Shown here: positions 49,509 through 49,953 of the stretch, piece after piece | Layout: every line of letters starts with the position of its first letter | How positions within the stretch are numbered: position 1 is the first letter of the stretch | Origin: an uncultured Pseudomonadota bacterium | GTDB taxonomy: Bacteria; Pseudomonadota; Alphaproteobacteria; Rs-D84 | Direction: 5' to 3' | DNA: 49,953 bases | Assembly (NCBI GenBank): GCA_947303585.1 | Contig: CAMYYT010000005.1 | Location: 1 to 49,953 of the forward strand | Position numbers and translations under genes: made by a program | The notes under the pieces: model-generated | Told to the model about the DNA's origin: nothing | Database searches by the model: none | The model's input: only the letters and a program-made list of their open reading frames with translations

Positions 49509-49953
49509 TAAAAAGAAATACTTTGTTTTCTGTTTTAATAACTGGATACAGTATTTTGAATCGCCGCAATAATTTTGTTCATAATTTTAATCATTGCAGA
49601 CGTGTGTTTCTTAATAATGTTCGTGTTTTGGGATTGCGGTCTTTGCCCGTGCTTCATATTTTGTTATTGGCAGCAATGTGGCATGATGTCGGACAAAACG
49701 ATTTTAAACAACAGACCAAATATCATCATATATATTCTGCCAGATTATTCAAATATTTTACCAAAGAAAATAAATACACAGATATCGTTGTGAATATAAT
49801 TTTATGTCACAGAAATCGTGGTGCAAATGCGCAATATTGCCCAAAAACATTATTACAACAGGCCTTTTTTGATGCTGATAAATTGGACGTGTTAAATATA
49901 CCACGGTCAAAAAAATTGATAAAAATGTATTCGCGTGGTTTTTCATGTGGTGA
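49505..49953 (+). CDS. HD-domain phosphohydrolase, 3' truncated by window edge
   Basis: ATGA overlap with the upstream gene; FNHCRRVF...MWHDVGQND...HHIYSA...CHRNRG...FDADKLDVL; absent from ORF track because it runs off the end. Confidence 0.75.
   Translation, partial: MIKRNTLFSVLITGYSILNRRNNFVHNFNHCRRVFLNNVRVLGLRSLPVLHILLLAAMWHDVGQNDFKQQTKYHHIYSARLFKYFTKENKYTDIVVNIILCHRNRGANAQYCPKTLLQQAFFDADKLDVLNIPRSKKLIKMYSRGFSCG

Overview
This 49,953-bp window comes from a low-GC bacterium, probably an uncultured, fermentative, host-associated alphaproteobacterium (taxonomy is an inference). The core part runs rpoB (5' truncated by the window edge), rpoC, rpmF, plsX, then an orphan mraZ, an LDH-type dehydrogenase, a phosphotransacylase-like gene, a type-3-like proS, a plsC/olsA-like + olsB-like pair, mltB-like, hemW, an M13 peptidase, an IHF/HU gene, cvpA, a U32 peptidase, a homodimeric-type glycyl-tRNA synthetase, a 2[4Fe-4S] ferredoxin, a BI-1-like protein, lgt, an ABC exporter, NUDIX and an S66 peptidase. 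There are two tRNAs (Arg-CCT, Thr-TGT), several secreted Cys-rich or beta-barrel proteins, and many hairpin terminators. The right end (about 45-50 kb) is accessory: FkbM methyltransferase, hexapeptide acyltransferase, GT2, radical SAM/SPASM enzyme and a coupled HD-domain gene cut by the window edge. The strongest unusual signals are: (1) a (CA)15 tract just after a strong SD/ATG that sets the frame of a secreted protein, which is out of frame in this sequence, as expected for slipped-strand phase variation; (2) a GC-rich 3' end of the same gene with a repeated C-A-x-x pattern and an -FRAAVF ending, resembling the variable region of a diversity-generating retroelement target; (3) an A10 run that decides whether a periplasmic CPHC thioredoxin-fold protein gains a C-terminal membrane anchor; (4) a 147-nt structured RNA candidate between terminator-like hairpins. 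No CRISPR array, transposase or reverse transcriptase was seen. All calls come from reading the sequence and the supplied ORFs; no database search was run.
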